64,000 bases of DNA from Viscum album (lineage: Eukaryota > Streptophyta > Magnoliopsida > Santalales > Viscaceae). A program made the position numbers and the translations under genes. This document shows positions 13,506 through 25,489 of the stretch, in pieces. The notes beneath the pieces were generated by a model. That model did no database searches and was not told where the DNA came from. It worked only from the letters and a program-made list of their open reading frames with translations. The DNA lies in assembly GCA_963277665.1 (NCBI GenBank), contig OY728166.1:547643219-547707218 (forward strand). The letters run 5' to 3'. Within the stretch, counting starts at the first letter, position 1. Every line of letters starts with the position of its first letter.

Positions 13506-13535
13506 TGTCACAAACCAACCCAGGTCGACCATGAA
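13506..13535 (-). repeat. Terminal 30 bases of the 3' LTR of element C
   Basis: TGTCACAAACCAACCCAGGT and the following GACC match 28378 onward (TTTCAGAATCCAACCCGGGT). The LTR is cut here by insertion of element E and resumes at 22578. Confidence 0.75.
13531..13535. repeat. Target-site duplication of element E (left), ATGAA
   Basis: ATGAA precedes the TGTAACACCCC start of element E and is repeated at 22573-22577 directly after its last base. Joining the flanks restores colinearity with the intact C LTR at 28395-28405 (ACCATGAACCGG), which confirms the insertion point. Confidence 0.92.
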
Positions 13536-14782
13536 TGTAACACCCCAAGATTTCATAGTGTGTTATTTCTTCAAAATAATAGAATAACTTGCACCACACG
13601 CAACACCGAGTTCAATCACACCATGAATTACCAAAAAAAAGCCATTCAAAAGAGGTTATGAATACTATTAACTAAATCTTAAACTTTATATAATCCTTAT
13701 AATTTTAGAATCCATATTATGAGTTTCTTAGACATAATGCAAGAACCGATTCATTTTCAGTATTGCACTTTTATCAAATTTTAATAGTGAAACATTTTTA
13801 AATACAATATTTTAAACTTTTTTACTAAATTATGACATCAAAAAATTTAAAATGAAACATCCCAAGCTTCCACGGTACGCTTTATTTTAAATAATACAGT
13901 AGTGTGTCTTGTACGCAACTTCGAGTTCTAACACACCACAACCAATCAAACTAGCCGTTATGAATAGTAATACCTACCTTTTAAATTTTTTAAAATTTAT
14001 CACTCAAAATGGACTTCATTTTTGGATTCGGAGTATCGAATTTATCCTAAGGTGAAATTTTGGTACTTTTCGGATAACTTTCATATTTTGATGAATAGTG
14101 AAAATTACTAAATTTTAATTAAAAACAACTTTTTTAATCAAAATAAATAATAGTGATAAATTATGAATTTGTGTGGTTTTAAAGTTTATTTAGAATATTT
14201 TTTTACCATTTAATATAATTTTTGTCATTGGACATAATTTTACAATTAAACTGAACATAAACAAGTGTCAATCTTTTGATAGTTATTATCTCTTAAAAAC
14301 ACACTTTTTGTTTTGACAACGTGAATTAATTTTAAATTAATTTCTGCCACTTCTGTGTTTTGAATTTTGAAAAATGGATTCCATATTTGCAATCAGGATG
14401 TTAAAATTGTGTAAATAGGTAACTTTTATTTTTGGACATTTTAAATAATTACTGCGGTAAATATTTTATTTACCATGGTTAAGGGTAAATCTGGTAAATA
14501 AGGGTTAAAAAATAATATTATTATAATAATAAATTTTCCTAAAACATGTCTTATCCTTATTGGTTGATACATTTTCGACCATAGGCATCTTTGGGTCGAT
14601 TTGGGGACCCCATGGTGCCACTTGTAGGTGATAGGGTCACATTATTTTAATTAAGTTAAAATGAATACAAAAATGACACAAGCATATATCTTTTAGAAAA
14701 ACAATTTTTACATAGGGTTATATATGTTGGATTTTAGATTATAAATATTCATTAGAAAGATAAAAAGATTTCCTACATAGTG

Positions 14783-15111
14783 ATATTTTATTTATAATTT
14801 TTAGAAATTACATAATTAAATTTATTTATGACACAATGATGATGCAGTAATTACTAAAATAGTGAAAAATTAAATTAATTGATATTATAAATACCAAAAT
14901 AAATATTATATGAAACTTTTAATTAATTAAACTAAATTTATAGGATAATATGATTTATTAGGATTGATTTATTTTACTTTTTTAGAAGTAATCAATCTGT
15001 TATGAGTTTCAAAAAAATCAACTATTGAATAGTGTCAAAATTGACATAAAAGAGTTCTTAAAACAAATTTTACATTATTAATTGATATTAAATTCATAAA
15101 AATCTAAGGTT
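14783..15111 (+). other. ~330-bp segment present only in the 5' LTR of E
   Basis: The two LTRs align up to CTACAT and resume at GTTCGGCCAAGAGACTT (GTTCAGCC in the 3' LTR, about 20749). The extra AT-rich segment has no terminal inverted repeats and no flanking duplication that I can see, so it looks like a deletion from the 3' LTR rather than an insertion here. Confidence 0.7.
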
Positions 15112-15435
15112 CGGCCAAGAGACTTATATCATGATAGGTTCATCATTAATGGACCACTTGGGGGTCTCTTGGATGTATATAGTAAGTTTATTAACCATAT
15201 TATATAAAAATACACAGAGACATTGTAAAAGTGAAACTAATTAACTTAGAGTTAATACTTAAAGATAAGGTTAATATAAGTACCCAAACCTGCCTAAATT
15301 CTATTGGTTGAGTTTTTTTTTCGACCCATCCCCACCTTAACATTTTAATAGTCAACTTTTGAGCCATTGGAAACCGATTATGAATTTATTATAAACTAAT
15401 ATATCTAGCTTTTCCAAAGGTGCCCCTCACCCCTC

Positions 15436-15444
15436 TTATAAAAG
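15436..15444 (+). promoter_or_regulatory. TATA box of E 5' LTR
   Basis: TTATAAAAG followed by AGAACTCTTCCTTCTC and TTCTTCACACC. The matching box in the 3' LTR is at 21074. Probable start of retrotransposon RNA about 30 bases downstream. Confidence 0.65.
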
Positions 15445-16937
15445 AGAACTCTTCCTTCTCATTTCTTCACACCTTAAAAGCCTTTTGGTTCGGCCAAACT
15501 CTGGCCAAATACTCTCCCAACTTCCTTCACTACAACCTAGAGGCCTTAGTTTGATCAGAAAGCCAACCTAAGGATCCCTTTTGATCAAATAAATAGGAAG
15601 AACCCGAAGAAGAGGAGGTTAACCTACCCCAACCAAGGAAAAGTGCAAGGTAAGGGTTATTTAACAATCTCTTCATTATCCGAGGTTGTTTATATGTAAT
15701 AATATATTGGGATCTATTTATCATCCATATCTAGGTTTTCTTAAAAATGTATTTCAGAACATTTTTATTATTTACAAGAATATGGGTTAAAGTCATTTAT
15801 ACCCTTGTTTGACTTTTTTATAAGAGGAATCTTTCCGCCGTTTTCAAAACAAGGTCCTTTTTACCTTTTTGACAGAATTAAGGTAAGAATGTTTTTTTAA
15901 CTTATACGGCGGGTGCGGTTTTTATCTGCCGTTATAAAATCTTCAAATCTTTCCTTACAAGCTTATAAGAATATTTTCAAAGAAAATCATTTATTTTATA
16001 TGGCTCTTAAATGATTTCAAAATAGAAAGAGATATTTCTCTAAAAAGAGTTTTGATTTCATCTATGTCAACATCCTTTGATGGATTTTATTCTTATTTGA
16101 AGTTGATTTATTATGATACAAAACTTCTATATTGTATTGAAGGTTTTGTGATATGTTTGACTGTGGATGTGCTATTTTTATACCATTCATAGTTTATGGT
16201 GAAATTATTGACATTTTGTATGCTAGTTTTAATACGAATGTTTATGTTATGTTTAAACCTTTTCATATGGGAATGCATTGGACATAATATGTGACGGGTG
16301 TAGCCCGCTATAGCTCCTCGATGCATCGGTAGGTCTCATGAGACAAACTAGTGTCTTGGCACAAGGACTTGGCAAAATCTTATTTGTAGTCTTGGCACGA
16401 GGCCTTGGCTATGTGGTTATGATAGTCTGGCATTATGCATTCCAACATTATGAAAGTGGTTATTGATATTGCATGTGATTATTTGATTAGTATAATATCC
16501 ATGTGAACAAGTAAATGGAATTATTTCATTTTACTTTTGCCATATTATGTTGGAGATCAAGTTTAAAAGGCTTTTGTTTTAGTTATACATAGCCTTAAAT
16601 GTTTATTCTTATTTATTAAAGTTTCCGGTATATTGTTATCATTACTGGGCATTTGAGCTCACCCCTTTTCTATGTTTTATTTTTCCCAGGAAGTGAAGAA
16701 GTAAATTATGAATGACCTGCAGGGATATTTTGTGGGGATATGAGTGTGGTTTATGGAGACAATATGTTGTTGTAGTAGTTTTTCATTTTATGATGTAATG
16801 TAAAACTTATGAATATATCTAGTATTTCTAAGGGTACTAAACCAATCGGTCTTTCGAGATTTGATCTTTCTTGTGATCATGCCAGTGTTATGTAATAATG
16901 CACCGACTCTGGGTAACTAGGGTCGAGGTGTTACAGT

Positions 16938-16949
16938 TGGTATCAGAGG
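16938..16949 (+). other. Primer-binding site of element E (initiator Met tRNA)
   Basis: TGGTATCAGAGG begins two bases after the LTR end. It is complementary, bar the last base, to the 3' end of plant initiator Met tRNA (known primer sequence TGGTATCAGAGC). This fixes the plus-strand orientation. Confidence 0.9.
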
Positions 16950-17436
16950 AAGTTTAGTACAAACCTTGGAAACTAGATTTAGATAAACTCTGATTAGAGC
17001 ACGTAGTCCTAAGATGAACGTTGGGGATTAGTATAGAAGAACTTCCTAGAATTTTGGTATTGTAGAGATTTTGTGAGTTTTACGAGCAATACATCCCTGT
17101 CTGGATATGAGCTGGTAGAGGCGGCTCTGGCACAGATGTAGCTAGGGGTAAAACCCGAAAACACCGCTTTGAGCTAGACTCGAACAGGACCTGGTGCACG
17201 ATAACAGGCCTTGCTGCACTCTTGGTTACGACACTCCCGGGGGATATGCTTAGGATAATTCTCATTTTCTTTACAAACCATTATGAAGGGTTTATGAGTA
17301 TATACATCCTCAAAGGAGACATTTTTATGATTATGGATTATATCCATAAATAGTTCAATTTATGTTAAGTGTTTTATAAGTATGGGATTATGTATTTTGA
17401 TTCATAAACCGATCTAGTGTATGCCATTGTTTAGAA
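16950..17436 (+). other. Leader of element E with a GC-richer block
   Basis: No ORF starts here. The 17100-17250 block is much richer in G+C than its surroundings and has diverged counterparts at about 3785-3905 (element A) and 60310-60430 (element G), always between primer site and gag. It may be former gag N-terminal coding sequence, a packaging signal, or both. Confidence 0.5.
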
Positions 17437-17832
17437 ATGGCACCTAGTAGAAGGAATGAGAACTCTAGCAATGAACCTGATACAAAGAGAAAGAAGGATC
17501 ATATATTTTATGGTCATAAGCCAGAATTTACAAGAGAAATAGTCTCGCATGTATTATCATCATTTGAAGAAATAATATCATGTGTTGATAAGATAAGTAA
17601 AGTGTTTACTGAGTCCTATGGCTTTGATGGGAAGCAAGAGAAGAAAATGATGGAAGAGAGAAAGATGGATAACAGGAAGAGGGAAAATAAGAATTTTCCC
17701 ATATGTGGTAACTGTGGAAAGAAACACCCTGGAACTTGCCTGAAAGGAATGGGAGTTTGTTATAAGTGTGGAGGAAAAGGGCAAAAAGTACGTGACTGCA
17801 AGGGTAAGAAAATGGTTTCAAATGTACAATGA
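17437..17832 (+). CDS. Short gag-like protein with zinc knuckles (element E)
   Basis: A 131-residue ORF starting MAPSRRNENSS, a start style common in plant Ty3/gypsy Gag. Residues 1-60 are charged and helical-looking. Residues ~87-98 carry CGNCGKKHPGTC, the first Cys-rich motif of Tekay/Del-type Gag, and residues ~108-121 carry CYKCGGKGQKVRDC, a CCHC zinc knuckle in which the histidine is replaced by glutamine. The conserved capsid core seen in elements A, D and G is missing between residues ~50 and ~65, so the protein is about a third of normal Gag length: an internal deletion kept the frame open. It would bind nucleic acid at most; whether it is made is unknown. No pol ORF follows. Confidence 0.7.
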   Translation: MAPSRRNENSSNEPDTKRKKDHIFYGHKPEFTREIVSHVLSSFEEIISCVDKISKVFTESYGFDGKQEKKMMEERKMDNRKRENKNFPICGNCGKKHPGTCLKGMGVCYKCGGKGQKVRDCKGKKMVSNVQ

Positions 17833-18512
17833 CTCATTTGGAAGGAGTTTGGAAACTATGCGAACCTATGTCCAAGTCATCAGACTATGCCGCAAATGAT
17901 GTTATTGGATAATAATAAAGTTATGATACTGCCACAGATGAAGAGGAATGATTAGAGTTCTTATGTTGATTATGTCAATTGAGTGTAGTATCAACAATGT
18001 ACTTGTTATAATAATTATGGAGTATATAAGGATTGTACTGCAGTACTATTTCATTAAGGACTTGAGATTGTGTGGAACAATGAAAAGTGACTCAATAGCA
18101 GGATAAATTTTTGGAAAATATATGGTTGAGAGAATGATAAACCATAATATAGTTCTGATACCGAGGTAGTGATTTTCGAATAATACATGATTATTTTGGA
18201 AAAATTATATTGGATATTCTTGACTACCTTGGAACTGATTAATCATTTGTATATTCCATCATTGTTGGGGTTTAAAACATTTTTGGATTGATGAAGTATA
18301 TCCAGCATTCTATATGGAATAAGAGAGAATGAATGTAATCAATAAGGAATATAGTAATTCAGGATGCTTCAGTGTATTAAAAGAATACATGATGAAGGTA
18401 TTCATATGCTATTACGGGGTAAAAAGGATCTACATTATGTTTACCTTCCTTAGAAATGATGGACTGTGAGTTTGTATAGAAGTATTTTGGATAGTTCTAG
18501 TTTGGATTATTT
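17833..18512 (+). pseudogene. Post-gag remnant of element E with a decayed third knuckle
   Basis: No long ORF. At 17998-18039 the frame reads CTCYNNYGVYKDC, resembling a further CX2C-type knuckle with one cysteine replaced by asparagine. The stretch at 18052-18077 (TTCATTAAGGACTTGAGATT) and the next ~120 bases (GGAAAATATATGGTTGA, then ATAGTTCTGATACCGAGG) match 61700-61830 of element G and, in part, 5266 onward of element A. Its original product, if any, is not recognisable; it is not reverse transcriptase or integrase. Confidence 0.5.
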
Positions 18513-18518
18513 TGGATT

Positions 18519-18641
18519 GCCATAAAAGGAGAACCCGAAGGTCGGGCGGCAACCCGTCGCGTCCGGCAAGGCTGTGAGACATGAACCCACAACCGAAGGG
18601 CGACAAGGGTGTATCACCTACCACTAGCCCACGATATGTCC
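18519..18641 (-). mobile_element. tRNA-derived SINE inserted in element E
   Basis: A GC-rich island in AT-rich DNA. On the minus strand it reads GGACATATCGTGGGCTAGTGG at the start, with a box A-like TGGGCTAGTGGTAGG (plus 18617-18631) and a box B-like GGTTCATGTCTC (plus 18576-18587), spaced as in tRNA genes. It ends with a short CTCCTTTT run instead of poly(A), as plant Au-type SINEs do. TGGATT at 18513-18518 and 18642-18647 is a possible short target-site duplication. About 123 bp. The family name is inferred from the overall look only. Confidence 0.65.
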
Positions 18642-18647
18642 TGGATT

Positions 18648-19491
18648 AAATAATGTAGTTTTTTTAAAAAGATCTGGTAGATGAAATATAAATTCATTTA
18701 TTTTGGAATCCTGTACGAATAGTATAAATAGAAAAAAAAATTACATTCTATTATCTTTTAGAGTGAAAGATGATTTTGAGGTAGAAATTTATTAATGGAT
18801 AAAACTCTAATTATAAAGTATGTATATCTCCTTATGATCTTATCCAATCTCATAAATAAATTCCTCAACATTAATAAAAGGAACTTAGAACAAAAATGTT
18901 TTCATAGATGGTACCTTAAATCATCACTAATTTATGGCTTTGGGATTTTTGGCCTTTTCATAGCCATGTTCTCTACCACTCTCCATCAGATAATTGATGG
19001 TTAGATTTATCTTCCATATCCATATTTTCCTACATGGAACCCTAGTATGTGTTATTTTCGGTAATCTTCATACTTTCCACACTTTGTTTTAAATAGTGGC
19101 CTCATTAATTCATTTTTCAGTGTGGGATTTCAACTAAGATATTTTGAAACGTCAAAAATGTGTTATCCCAATACCCTATGTGTTGTTGAACCGATGGTAT
19201 TTCAAATCATCATAGATTGATGAGTTTAAGGACCTCAATTTTATACTTGTTTGTGATTGATGACCTCAATCACTACCTATAAATATTTATGTTTTTCCTC
19301 CAATTATTGCCACCAATGTTCTCCTAATCAAGATCATAATTTGGTGGTGACCCTTTGATTTCTCTTTTCCTCATATTAAGACTAAATTTTAGTAACCCAA
19401 TTTCTTATGTGGGTATCCCCACAAATATATTTTCTACTTTCAACCTTTTATTTTCGAAGAACAATTTCAAATTGCGAGGACGCAATTTATT
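18648..19491 (+). other. 3' untranslated part of element E
   Basis: AT-rich, no coding domain. The last ~100 bases (TGTGGGTATCCCCACAAATA near 19408, then GCGAGGACGCAATTTATTGA near 19474) lead into the polypurine tract and have decayed counterparts before LTR B of element A. Confidence 0.55.
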
Positions 19492-19505
19492 GAAGGAGGG
19501 GAGAA
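19492..19505 (+). other. Polypurine tract of element E
   Basis: GAAGGAGGGGAGAA directly abuts the TGTAACACCC start of the 3' LTR. This is the standard site for plus-strand DNA priming in LTR retrotransposons. Confidence 0.9.
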
Positions 19506-22500
19506 TGTAACACCCAATGATTTCATAGTGTGTTATTTCTTCAAAATAATTCAATAACTTTCACTACACGCAACACCGAGTTCAATCACACCATGACTTA
19601 CAAAAAAAATCCATTCAAAATAGGTTATGAATAGTATTAACTAAATTTTAAACTTTATATAATCCTTATAATTTTATAATCCATATTATGAGTTTCTTAG
19701 ACATAATGCAAGAACATATTCATTTTCAGTATTGCACTTTTATCAAATTTTAATAGTGAAACATTTTTAAATACAATATTTTAAACATTTTGACTAAATG
19801 ATGACATAAAAAAATTTAAAATAAAACATCCCAAGCATCCACGGTACGCTTTCCTTTGAATAATACAGTAGCGTGTGTTGTAAGCAACTTCGAGTTCTAA
19901 CACACCACAACCAATCAAACTAGTCGTTATGAATAGTAATACCTACCTTTTAAAATTTTAGAAAATTTATCTCTCAAAATGGAATTCATTTTTGGATTCG
20001 GAGTATTGAATTTAGCCTAAGGTGAAATTTTGGTACTTTTCGGATAACTTTCATATTTTGATGAATAGTGAAAATTACTAAATTTTAATTAAAAACATCT
20101 TTTTTAATCAAAATAGTTAATAGTGATAAATTATGAATTTGAGTGGTTTTAAAGTATACATAGAATATTTGTTTACCATTTAATATAATGTTGGTCATTG
20201 GACATAATTTTACCATTAAACCGAACATAAACAAGTGTCAATCTTTTGATAGTTATTATCTCTTAAAAACACACTTTTTGTTTTGACAGCGGGAATTAAT
20301 TTTAAATTAATTTCTTCCACTTCTGTGTTTTGAATTTAGAAAAATGGATTCCATATTTGGAATCAGGATGTTCAAATTGTGTAAATAGGTAACTTTTATT
20401 TTGAGACATTTTAAATAATTACTGCGGTAAATATTTTATTTACCATGGTTAAGGGTAAATCCGGTAAATAAGGGTTAAAAAATAATATTATAACAATACT
20501 AAATTACCCTAAAACGTGTCCTAGTCTTATTTTTTGATACATGTTTGACCATAGGCATCTTTGGGTCGATTTGGGGACCCCATGGTGCCACTTGTACGTG
20601 ATAGAGACACTTTATTTTAATTAAGTTAAAATGAATACAAAAATGACACAAGCATATATCTTTTAGAAAAACAATTTTTAAATAGGGTTATATATGTTGG
20701 ATTTTAGATTATAAATATTCATTAGAAAGATAAAAACATTTTCTACATGTTCAGCCAAGAGACTTATATCATGATAGGTTCATCATTAATGGATCACTTG
20801 GGGGTCGCTTGGATGTATATAGTAAGTTTATTAACCATATTATATAAAAATACAAAGAGACATTGTAAAAGTGAAACTAATTAACTTAGAGTTAATACTT
20901 AAAGATAAGGTTAATATAAGTACCCAAACCTGTCTAAATTCAATTGGTTGAGTTTTTTTCGACCCATCCCCACCTTAACCTTTGAATAGTAAACTTTGGA
21001 GCCATTGGAAACCGATTATGAATTTATTATAAACTAATATCTCTAGCTTTTCCAAAGGTGCCCCTCACCCCTCTTATAAAAGGGCACTCCTCCATCTCAA
21101 TTCTTAACACCTTCAAAGCCTTTTGGTTCGGCCAAACTCTACCCAAATACTCTCCCAACTTCCCTCACTACAACCTAGAGGCCATAGTTTGATCATAAAG
21201 CCATCCTATGGAGCCCTTTTGATCAAATCAAAAGGAAGAACCCGAAGAAGAGGAGGTTAACCTACCCCAACCAAGGAAAAGTGCAAGGTAAGGGTTATTT
21301 CACAATCTCTTTATTATCTGAGGTTGTTTATATGTAATAATCTACTATGATCTCTTTATCATCCATATCTAGGTTTTCTTAAAAATGTATTTCAAAACAT
21401 TTTTATTATTTACAATAATATGGGTTAAAGTCATTTATACCCTTGTTTGACTTTTTATAAGAGGAATCTTTCCGTCGTTTTCAAAACAAGGTCCTTTTTA
21501 CCTTTTCGACAGAATTAAGGTAAGAATGTTTTTTTAACTTATACGGCGGGTGCGGTTATTTTCTGCCGTTATAAAATCTTCAAATCTTTCCTTACAATCT
21601 TATAAGAATATTTTCAAAGAAAATGTTTTATTTTATATGGCTCTTAAACGATTTCAAAATAGAAAGAGATATTTCTCTAAAAAGTGTTTTGATTTCATCT
21701 ATGTCAACATCCTTTTATGGATTTTACGCTTATTTGAGGTTGATTTATTATGATACAAAACTTATATATTGTATTGAAGGTTTTGTGATATGTTTGACTG
21801 TGGATGTGCTATTTTTATACCATTCATAGTTTATGGTGAAATTATTGACATTTTGTATGCTAGTTTTAATACGAATGTTTATGTTATGTTTAAAACTTTT
21901 CATATGGGAATTCATTGGACTTAATATGTGACGGGTGGAGCCCGCTATAGCTCCTCGATGTATCGGTAGGTCTCATGAGACAAACTAGTGTCTTGGCACA
22001 AGGCCTTGGCAAAATCTTATTTGTAGTCTTGGCACGAGGCCTTGGATATGTGGTTATGATAGTCTGGCATTATGCATTCCAACATTATGAAAGTGGTTAT
22101 TGATATTTCATGTGATTATTCGATTAGTAGAATATCCATGTGAACAAGTAAATGGCATTATTTCATTTTACTTTTGTCATACTATGTTGAAGTTCAAGTT
22201 TAAAAAGCTTTTGTTTTAGTTATACATATCCTTAAATGTTTATTCTTATTTATGAAAGTTTCTGGTATATTGTTATCCTTACTGGGCATTTGAGATCACC
22301 CCTTTTCTATGTTTTATTTTTTCCAGAAAGTGAAGAAGTAAATTATGAATGACCTGCAGGGATATTATGTGGGGATATGAGTGTGGTTTATGGAGACAAT
22401 ATGTTGTTGTAGTAGTTTTTCATTTTATGATTTAATGTAAAAATTATGAATATATCTAGTGTTTCCAAGGCTACTAAACCAATCGGTCATTCGAGATTTG

Positions 22501-22572
22501 ATCTTTCTTGTGATCATGCCAATGTTATGTAATAATGCACCGACTCTGGGTAACTAGGGTAGGGGCGTTACA
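19506..22572 (+). repeat. 3' LTR of element E
   Basis: 3067 bp, beginning TGTAACACCCAATGA and ending GGGGCGTTACA. Colinear with 13536-16935 except for the ~330-bp gap at about 20748. TATA box at 21074-21083. Confidence 0.92.
21074..21083 (+). promoter_or_regulatory. TATA box of E 3' LTR
   Basis: TTATAAAAGG followed by GCACTCCTCCATCTCAATTC; matches the 5' LTR box position for position. Confidence 0.6.
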
Positions 22573-22577
22573 ATGAA
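22573..22577. repeat. Target-site duplication of element E (right), ATGAA
   Basis: Second copy of the ATGAA found at 13531-13535. The following bases (TCGTTCACC) continue the interrupted LTR of element C. Confidence 0.92.
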
Positions 22578-24610
22578 TCGTTCACCATAGTCAGTCCGCA
22601 GCATGGCCAGAGGGGAGTTCTCGATACACATAGGTTGGAAACTAATGTCGGGCTATAACACTTAACAGTTGTGAAATATTTGGCCCTTGAACAAATGATA
22701 AATAGATAAACAAAAACCTAATTATAACCAAATAAAACTAGTACCAGAACAAGAATAATTGTACATACCTCTGTGTGACCTCCTAGGTCACCCCCCAACT
22801 TATAACCAAGCCTGATCCAACATTGAGAAGCTGAACCAGGAACCTCTATGAGGAACTGAACCTGCAAAAAGAATGATATAATAGGCTTGAGCACCGAGAT
22901 GCTTAGTAGGGATGCCAAAAAACCCACTGAATCCAATAGTTCTTTTTTCTAATATAGTATACTTATAGAATGTTTAAATACATATATAAAAGTAGTATTT
23001 TCATATTTTAAAATCGGAAACATTTTGTTCCCTTTAAAAAAACCCAACACACGGTACATACCATATCCAGAATTATTTGTCATTTTAATAATAAAATAAA
23101 AAATAAGAAATACTAAAGCTGGGATAGACTAAAACAAGTAAAAAATCAAAAAACAAAGATAAACTATTGAAACAGAAAGTAAAAAATAAATGTAAATAAT
23201 CCAGTAACCATGGGTGATCCTAAACATCTCTATAAGACCCTTGGACATACTCGGTTTCGAAACCACCTGCCGGTGTATGGTGAAGCTCTTATGTATATAA
23301 GAAACTGGCCACCCTAAATGGAAAATCCAGTGGCAAAGACCACCGAGCCTAACATCAAACCTATGGTGTACCAACCTGTCTAATCAGGGTTGGTCAAAAC
23401 CTGTAACTTGATCATCTAAATGACGCCCAGGAACCCATGGTGATTATAATACTACAATGTAAGTAGGAAGGCCCTCACATGCATGACACATATCACCTCA
23501 CTTACCTACCCTAAAAAATGAACTCATCTTATGTGTTCACCCATAAAGGGTTACCCAAGATAAAATCACCCCATATAATTAGATATAATCATACATTTCA
23601 AACATAAAAATTTCCAATTGGTCAATCACATCATTCATTTATCAAATAAATTTTATTAAACACTTGGAGTTGTATATCGGGCCTCTGGTTTTACATAATA
23701 AAATTAATTTATGAAAACATTTCCCAAACTCTTCCAAAACCACTCTAAACACTATTTGTTTATTTAAAAATACAAACGGGGCCTTAGGTTCCATGTTTCA
23801 AAGAATCGTAATAAAATCATTTAGTGATACTATAATCAATTTTCTAAAAACAAACCATGTGTTTCCTTACACTATACACTCAACAAAATATATACACCAA
23901 AATCGAAACGAGAATATATGCATGGACATCCTTTCAAACCAATTTAATGAACCTCCTGAAGAGACCCACATCATTTAGAAAACAAGAACCTCTTATAAAA
24001 CCAAGGGTTCGTGAAAAATACATGTTTGAAGAGATGACAAATCATTTCTATAAAACAATATGTTCAATAACTATAACCAATGTAGGGGAGATGAGTTATG
24101 TAAAATGTTTCTACATAGAAACACCACTCAAAACATTCAACTGTACCATTTTCATATTAAGGAAGTTTTCTCTAACAATGTGGGAATGGTATAAGATTTT
24201 GAATAAATAGAGTACCATCCAAAAATCCATTTTTTGATCAAATATTTCAATTGGAAAACAATACCATATGATATCTATAAACAAAATATAGGTGCGAAAC
24301 ATAATCAATATTAAATTAAGAAAACACAAACATTAAATGGATTAGAATTGGGGGAAAAGGCATGGAAACACCTAAACATAACCATGAACCATTTCAATGT
24401 TTTTAACACATTTAACCATCAATGAAACATATTAATGAATAAACCCTCAGAATTCTAAGTGTGTGAATAACATTTATAAATTAAATGAAACCGTGCAAGT
24501 GGAAATAGAAATCATCGTAAATAGGGAAGGGATGGTAATGCCTACTTCAACCATCGGTCACTCCATGTTTTCTAACTCAATAAGCCACTCGTTCTCACGC
24601 ACGCACTTCC

Positions 24611-24638
<28 letters not shown>
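24611..24638. repeat. (AT)n microsatellite, C 3' LTR
   Basis: Uninterrupted AT dinucleotides at the same LTR position as 30432-30454 in the other C LTR, followed in both by CTTA..TGATGCACATGTTCCC. The repeat therefore predates insertion. Confidence 0.9.
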
Positions 24639-24643
<5 letters not shown>

Positions 24644-25489
24644 CATATATATCCTTAAACTGATGCACATGTTCCCCGCTCTATTAGGGAACACACACAT
24701 TGAAGATACATATATCAATACATATACATACCAAGGAATATGTGTGCGCGCCTTCGAAACGGACCACAACTCCCTACAATAAGCAGTCAGGACTAAACAA
24801 CAAAACAAATACCTAAAATAAAATTTAGGTCAAACAAAGAAATCAAGATACAATTTAAAAACAAACCTAACAAAAATCACAATGTTCAAATATAAAATGC
24901 AAATCACTCTTTTACCATTTTTATAAAACAAAACTAAGGGCGAAAACCCAAAAATCACATAAATTATTTTTAAAAGAACATATCACAATTTATCAACACC
25001 CTAAATTCATAAAAATATAAAAATAAATAATGAATCACACTAATGACCAATTTTTAAACAATTAATCAATTAAAAAAACCACAAACAGCTAGATAAGAAT
25101 ACCATATTGTTGAAAATTACATTTTAAAAGTCATAAAAATATTGTCTGTCAATTTGACAAGCATATCATCGTAGACACATATTGACATAAACCAAGAACC
25201 GAATCCAAAAAAATTATTAACCAATTAAAAAAATTAAGAAGTCTATAGAAAGCTAATTATGTGCATTACAAATCTGTAAAACAAGTTTTAAAACTATAAG
25301 ATAGATCACCATCATTAGCGGAGTGATGCAGAAATAAAATACCCAAATTTTCCTACCTTGATGGTGTGTGAATACAACCATGCATCAACAGAAGGGAGAG
25401 AAGAAATTTGTGGACCCTCCATAGACGCTAAAAATTGAGAAACATGGAAAAATAAAACATGTCTATTATGGTATGGAAAACTCAAGGAA

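Larger units (their letters stand above)
13536..16935 (+). repeat. 5' LTR of element E
   Basis: 3400 bp, TGTAACACCCC to GAGGTGTTACA, with perfect 9-bp terminal inverted ends. It has a TATA box at 15436-15444, a C/T-rich leader, and a GAGCTCACCCCTTTTC segment near 16657 upstream of the 3' end. It carries about 330 bases (about 14783-15111) absent from the 3' LTR. Confidence 0.92.
13536..22572 (+). mobile_element. Element E: complete gag-only Ty3/gypsy retrotransposon nested in element C
   Basis: A 9.04 kb element with LTRs 13536-16935 and 19506-22572, both beginning TGTAACACC and ending GTGTTACA or GCGTTACA. It has a primer site for initiator Met tRNA at 16938, a polypurine tract at 19492-19505 and a 5-bp ATGAA duplication. 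The 2570-bp interior holds a 131-codon gag-like ORF with zinc knuckles, decayed post-gag sequence, a SINE and a 3' UTR, but no protease, reverse transcriptase, RNase H or integrase. The LTRs are closely similar (about 5 differences in a 185-base stretch compared by eye), making it the youngest complete element here. It would need enzymes in trans. Confidence 0.9.

Noticed and set aside
17100..17250. GC-rich block as a second SINE
   Set aside because: No box A/B pair, and counterparts occur at the same place in elements A and G, so it is part of the element leader.
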